Positions 60,498 through 64,000 of a DNA stretch of 64,000 nucleotides are shown here, piece by piece. This stretch comes from Gemmatimonadaceae bacterium (lineage in GTDB: Bacteria; Gemmatimonadota; Gemmatimonadetes; Gemmatimonadales; Gemmatimonadaceae): the NCBI GenBank assembly GCA_035606695.1, contig DATNEW010000019.1, positions 62,001 to 126,000 of the forward strand. The letters run 5' to 3'. Under the pieces are notes generated by a model. It was not told the DNA's origin, ran no database searches, and saw nothing but the letters and a program-made list of their open reading frames with translations. The translations under genes were made by a program, and so were the position numbers. Position 1 is the first letter of the stretch. Every line of letters starts with the position of its first letter.

Positions 60498-61550
60498 ATG
60501 GAATCCGAGGAGCTCAGCCGACGAGAGCGCCGCGTACTTGAAGCGGTAATACGCAGCTACGTCGAAACCGCCGAGCCCGCCGGGTCGCGGACGTTGTCGC
60601 GGCGCTTCGGGCTCGGGGTGTCGCCCGCGACCATCCGCAACACGATGAGTGATCTGGAAGAGAAAGGATTCCTCTTCCATCCCCATACCTCCGCCGGGCG
60701 CGTTCCCACGAACAAGGCGTATCGCGCCTATGTCGACTCGCTTCTGGGCCTTCCGCCGATTCGCCCGTCCGAAACAGATCGAATCACAGAGCAGCTTACC
60801 GGCGGCAACGGCGGCTCGCCCATCGAAATCATTCTGCGCCGCGCCGCGCAAACACTCGGCGTGCTCACGCACGAACTTGGCGTCGCGCTTGGACCACGGC
60901 TCGATCGTTCCGTCCTTCGCCGCCTGGAGCTCGTGCGCGTGAGCACCGAGCGATTGCTCATGGTGCTGTCGCTCGAGGGCGGCGTGGTGCGCACCGTGTT
61001 CGTCGAAGTCTCGGGCGAGATCGCCGACAGTGCGCTCAGCGCCGTCACCGCGGTGCTCAACGAGCGCCTGGCCGGCCTCACGCTCGGCGAGATTCGCTCG
61101 TCGCTCGGCTCGCGTCTGCGCGACGCCGGTGGCGACGCAAGCTCGGCGGAGCTGCTCAACATCTTCGTTCAGGAAGGCGGACAGTTGTTCGACGCGGCAA
61201 TGCCACTGGCCGAACCGCAACACGTCGTGCTCGGCGCCGCCTCCGTGCTCGCCGAGCAGCCGGAGTTCGCCGGAGCCGATCGCATGCGCCGTCTGCTCGC
61301 GTTGACTGAGACCCCGCAGGAACTTGGCGAAGCGATTCGCAAGCGCGGCCAGGCGCCCGGCATCTCGATCACCATCGGCGCCGAGCACGACGATCCGCGC
61401 CTCGAGGACTTCACGGTCGTCACGGCCGAGTATCATGTGGGTTCGCTCGCCGGCGTGATTGGCGTGATCGGGCCGACGCGTATGCCCTACGAAAAAGTCA
61501 TCGCACTCGTGAGTCATACCTCGCGATTGCTCAGCGATCTGCTGGAGTAA
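60498..61550 (+). CDS. hrcA: Heat-inducible transcription repressor HrcA
   Basis: Repressor of class I heat-shock genes that usually binds CIRCE. 350 residues: an N-terminal winged helix (RRERRVLEAVIRSYVETAEP, VSPATIRNTMSDLEEKGF, HPHTSAGRVPTNKAYR) and a C-terminal GAF-like region (VGSLAGVIGVIGPTRMPYEK) that senses free GroEL. It has its own close promoter and no visible CIRCE, so its autoregulation may differ from the usual scheme. dnaJ follows after 6 bp. Confidence 0.94.
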   Translation: MESEELSRRERRVLEAVIRSYVETAEPAGSRTLSRRFGLGVSPATIRNTMSDLEEKGFLFHPHTSAGRVPTNKAYRAYVDSLLGLPPIRPSETDRITEQLTGGNGGSPIEIILRRAAQTLGVLTHELGVALGPRLDRSVLRRLELVRVSTERLLMVLSLEGGVVRTVFVEVSGEIADSALSAVTAVLNERLAGLTLGEIRSSLGSRLRDAGGDASSAELLNIFVQEGGQLFDAAMPLAEPQHVVLGAASVLAEQPEFAGADRMRRLLALTETPQELGEAIRKRGQAPGISITIGAEHDDPRLEDFTVVTAEYHVGSLAGVIGVIGPTRMPYEKVIALVSHTSRLLSDLLE

Positions 61551-61556
61551 GGACGC

Positions 61557-62702
61557 ATGGCCGACTATTACGCGGTACTCGAGGTCGAGCGCGGCGCGTC
61601 CGACGACGACGTCAAGAAGGCCTATCGCAGGCTCGCGATGAAGTACCATCCGGACCGGAACAACGGCGCGAAGGAAGCCGAAGAGCGGTTCAAGGAAATC
61701 ACCGAGGCGTACGACGTGCTGCGCGATCCACAGAAGCGCGCCGCGTACGATCGTTACGGAGAGGCGGGATTGCGCGGCGGCGGCGCGGGTGGGTTCCACC
61801 ACGTGGATCTCTCCGAAGCGCTCGGCATTTTCATGCGCGACTTCGGCGGCTTCGGTGGCCTGGACGACCTGTTCGGCCGGCAGGCCGGTGGCGGCGGCGG
61901 GAACGGTCCGCGCTCCGGCCCGGACGTCAAAGTCACGATTCCATTGACGCTCGCCGAAGTGGCGACCGGCGCCGATAAGAAAATCGTCATTAAACTTCTC
62001 GATCCCTGCGACAAGTGCGAGGGAACGGGCGCCGAGCCGGGATCCAAGTCCGAGGTTTGTCGCACGTGCGCCGGCCACGGCGAAGTACGCCGAGCGCAAC
62101 GCTCGTTCTTCGGGCAGTTCGTAACCGTGGCGCCGTGTCCAACGTGCCGTGGCGAAGGGCGCATCGTGCAGACGCCGTGCAAGAAGTGTCGCGGCGAGGG
62201 ACGCATGCGCGTCGACCGCGAGGTCACGGTGCAGATTCCGGCGGGCGTCGCGACGGGCCAGTACATGACGCTGCGCGGCGTGGGCAACGCGGGCACGCGC
62301 GGCGGTCCGCGCGGCGACATTCACGTGTTGTTCGAGGTGGCGGACGATCCGCGCTTCGAGCGCGACGGCGAGGATCTCTATACCGAGATGCTCGTGACGT
62401 ACCCGCAGCTGGTGCTGGGCGCGGAGCTCAGCGCGCCCACCGTCGCGGGACACACGATGCTTACCGTACCCGCCGGCACGCAAAGCGGTCACGTGTTCCA
62501 CTTGCGCGGGCGCGGATTGCCGCGAGTGAACGCGAACGGCACCGGCGACCTGCACGTTCGCGTGCAGCTCTGGACGCCCGATCGCATCACGGACGAAGAA
62601 AAACACCTTCTCGCGCGACTCAACGAACTGCAGCCCGGCGTGCCGGTCGACGGCCGCGGCAAGGGCTTCTGGGCGAAGATGAAAGAAGCCCTCGGCGCGT
62701 GA
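61557..62702 (+). CDS. dnaJ: Chaperone DnaJ
   Basis: Hsp40 co-chaperone of DnaK. 381 residues: J-domain with HPD at 31-33 (MKYHPDRNN), a Gly/Phe-rich linker (about 75-115), four zinc-binding CxxCxGxG repeats ([32 protein letters not shown]) and the C-terminal substrate-binding domains ([19 protein letters not shown]). The last residues overlap prmA. dnaK and grpE are not in the window. Confidence 0.97.
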   Translation: MADYYAVLEVERGASDDDVKKAYRRLAMKYHPDRNNGAKEAEERFKEITEAYDVLRDPQKRAAYDRYGEAGLRGGGAGGFHHVDLSEALGIFMRDFGGFGGLDDLFGRQAGGGGGNGPRSGPDVKVTIPLTLAEVATGADKKIVIKLLDPCDKCEGTGAEPGSKSEVCRTCAGHGEVRRAQRSFFGQFVTVAPCPTCRGEGRIVQTPCKKCRGEGRMRVDREVTVQIPAGVATGQYMTLRGVGNAGTRGGPRGDIHVLFEVADDPRFERDGEDLYTEMLVTYPQLVLGAELSAPTVAGHTMLTVPAGTQSGHVFHLRGRGLPRVNANGTGDLHVRVQLWTPDRITDEEKHLLARLNELQPGVPVDGRGKGFWAKMKEALGA

Positions 62703-63532
62703 CCGGCGATGCCGGGTGGGTAACCGTTCGCGTTGCTCCCGGCGCGCGTCGCGACGATGTGATGGCGGCGTTGTTCCATGCGGGCGCGCAAGGCATTCAA
62801 GAGCTGGGTGACGCGCTCATCACGCACGTACCCGACCAGGAAACGGCCAACGGCCTCGCTTGCGCCGCGCTCGCGGTGAGCGACGACGTCCGCGTCGACA
62901 CCGAGCCGCTGCCCGACGTGGATTGGTCCGAGCAGTGGAAGAAGAGCATTCGCGCGCAGGAGCTCGGCGCGCTCACAGTGGTGCCGCCGTGGCTTGCCGA
63001 CGGGCGCGACTTGGCGCGCACCATCGTGATCGAACCCGCGATGGCGTTCGGGACCGGCGAGCACGCCACGACGCGCGGCGTCATTCGCCTGATGCAAAAG
63101 CTCATACGCGGCGGCGAGCACGTCGCCGATCTCGGAGCGGGCAGCGCGGTGCTGGCGATCGCCGCGGTCAAACTTGGTGCGGCGCACGCGGCCGCGATCG
63201 AGATCGATCCGGACGCGATCGGCAATGCGGAAGAAAATGTGGAGCGCAACGGCGTGCGCGATCGCGTGCGCGTGATCGAGGGCAATGCCGCGACATTGCT
63301 TCCACTCGTCGCGCCGGTGGATCTCGTGCTCGCGAACATCATCTCGTCGGTGCTCACCGAGCTCCTGCCGGTGATCTCGCTGGCGCTCCGTGATGACGGT
63401 CACGCCATTCTGAGCGGCATTCTCCTGGCGGAACGTGAGGAGATGCAGCGCGTGCTCGGGGACGGCGGTTGGCGCATCGTCGACGAGGATTCCGAGGACG
63501 CCTGGTGGAGCGCGATGATCGCGCGCCGGTAG
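62699..63532 (+). CDS. prmA: Ribosomal protein L11 methyltransferase PrmA
   Basis: Methylates lysines and the N-terminus of L11 with SAM. GTG 62699, overlapping the dnaJ stop, gives 277 residues; the frame is open upstream only within dna[27 protein letters not shown] and the SAM-binding [20 protein letters not shown] are diagnostic, with the catalytic NIISSVL motif later. rsmE starts inside its end. Confidence 0.93.
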   Translation: MTGDAGWVTVRVAPGARRDDVMAALFHAGAQGIQELGDALITHVPDQETANGLACAALAVSDDVRVDTEPLPDVDWSEQWKKSIRAQELGALTVVPPWLADGRDLARTIVIEPAMAFGTGEHATTRGVIRLMQKLIRGGEHVADLGAGSAVLAIAAVKLGAAHAAAIEIDPDAIGNAEENVERNGVRDRVRVIEGNAATLLPLVAPVDLVLANIISSVLTELLPVISLALRDDGHAILSGILLAEREEMQRVLGDGGWRIVDEDSEDAWWSAMIARR

Positions 63533-64000
63533 CGACCTTCTACGCGGACGGCGCGCTCGACGAAGGCACGACCGTCGAGCTGCCGGACAGCGTCGCGCAT
63601 CACGCGCGCGTCAAGCGATTGCAGCCAGGTGATCCCGTTCGCCTCACGAACGGCGCCGGCACGCTCGCCGACGCCACGCTCGATACGATCGCGAAATCGA
63701 GCTGCATAGCGACGATCGCGCGAACGGAGGCAGTGTCCCCGCCGCGCTCCATCCATCTCCGCGTCCCCATCGCCGATCGCGAGCGCATGTTGTGGCTGGC
63801 CGAGAAGACGACGGAGCTTGGGCTTTCGAGCTGGCAGGCCGTGCGGTGGACTCGATCGATGAGCGTGTCTCCACGCGGCGAGGGCGATGCGTTTCGCGCC
63901 AAGTTGCGCGCTCGCATGATCTCGGCGCTCGAGCAGTCGGGCGGGGCATGGCTGCCGAAACTGCTCGACGACACCGAGCCCAATGCGATCGATCTGCCGT
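63505..64000 (+). CDS. rsmE: 16S rRNA (uracil1498-N3)-methyltransferase RsmE, N-terminal part (runs off the right edge)
   Basis: SPOUT-type methyltransferase of 16S rRNA. The frame starts at GTG 63505, overlapping prmA by 28 nt, because the next codons ([16 protein letters not shown]) are the usual N-terminus and no later start keeps them. About 165 residues are visible, with HHARVKRLQPGDPVRLTNG (PUA-like part), then VPIADRERMLWLAEKTTELG and RMISALEQSGGAWLP, the start of the SPOUT domain. The frame is open to the last base. Confidence 0.88.
   Translation, partial: MERDDRAPVATFYADGALDEGTTVELPDSVAHHARVKRLQPGDPVRLTNGAGTLADATLDTIAKSSCIATIARTEAVSPPRSIHLRVPIADRERMLWLAEKTTELGLSSWQAVRWTRSMSVSPRGEGDAFRAKLRARMISALEQSGGAWLPKLLDDTEPNAIDLP

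Noticed and set aside
60440-60498. CIRCE operator before hrcA
   Set aside because: The sequence was read for TTAGCACTC-N9-GAGTGCTAA and for its inverted half; neither is present.
60417-62606. 729-codon minus-strand frame opposite hrcA and dnaJ
   Set aside because: Antisense shadow of two conserved genes; no recognisable motif.

Overview
The window is a gene-dense, high-GC bacterial chromosome segment from a diderm (two-membrane) organism. It has a full Tol-Pal system, an LptD-type outer-membrane protein, BAM/SurA-class chaperone genes, Mla-type lipid transport and heptose-sugar genes. Gene content and order, GTG/TTG starts, ATGA/GTGA stop-start overlaps, and lipoproteins paired with uncharacterised secreted proteins suggest a member of the Gemmatimonadota. 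That assignment is inference from style; no rRNA gene is present to confirm it. I see no prophage, transposase, CRISPR array or plasmid functions. Almost all genes are on the + strand.

Layout. 1-1.4 kb: end of hemA and a sugar-nucleotide epimerase. 1.4-10 kb: an envelope operon, tolQ-tolR-tolA/tonB-tolB-pal-cpoB-tatC-lptD. 10.2-11.3 kb: a fibronectin-type lipoprotein. 11.6-17.2 kb: histidine utilisation (hutH, hutU, hutI) with a radical SAM gene inside it. 17.2-21.5 kb: a large TPR protein, a polyprenyl diphosphate synthase, a DUF4321-like membrane protein and tatA. 21.8-23.6 kb (-): a PpiD-like chaperone. 23.8-31.5 kb: a second large TPR protein, aroQ, pepQ-like peptidase, accB, pilT, accC and a ComB-like phosphatase. 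31.6-37.6 kb: ftsK, a secreted protein, yraN, recA, recX. 37.7-43.8 kb: alaS, a small unknown, a CpsB-type phosphatase, gmhA, an SDR and an asparaginase. 43.8-50.5 kb: three proteins of unknown or weakly known function, a CCA-adding enzyme, a ZIP transporter, a frameshifted rarA, a LEA-type lipoprotein and hflX. 50.6-51.9 kb (-): two tRNAs and an HldE-type heptose kinase. 51.9-54.8 kb: mlaE-mlaF-mlaD. 54.9-64 kb: EamA transporter, a second asparaginase of a different family, a CMD-family protein, obg, dprA, hemW, hrcA, dnaJ, prmA and the start of rsmE.

How it fits together. Many genes build or maintain the envelope: Tol-Pal couples the inner membrane to the outer-membrane/peptidoglycan layer, LptD inserts LPS, Mla moves phospholipids, gmhA plus the HldE-type kinase make ADP-heptose precursors, and Tat/PpiD handle exported proteins. 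A second theme is genome maintenance and natural competence (recA, recX, ftsK, yraN, dprA, pilT, rarA). The tRNAs lack an encoded CCA end, consistent with the CCA-adding enzyme in the same window.

Beyond the genes, the most notable signals are non-coding. A family of about 115-200 bp imperfect palindromes sits between genes at six places, with tandem amplification of one arm in three of them. A different palindrome of about 275 bp has a terminator at its apex after ftsK. A three-way-junction-like structure lies between recA and recX, and a 20-nt inverted repeat lies between recX and alaS. Several promoters have a -10 box of the form TANNTT, and two of these (hrcA, hldE) end 7-8 nt before the start codon, which predicts leaderless mRNAs. 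rarA carries what looks like a 13-nt deletion. I did not find a convincing wholly new protein system; the closest candidate is the radical SAM enzyme built into the hut operon.
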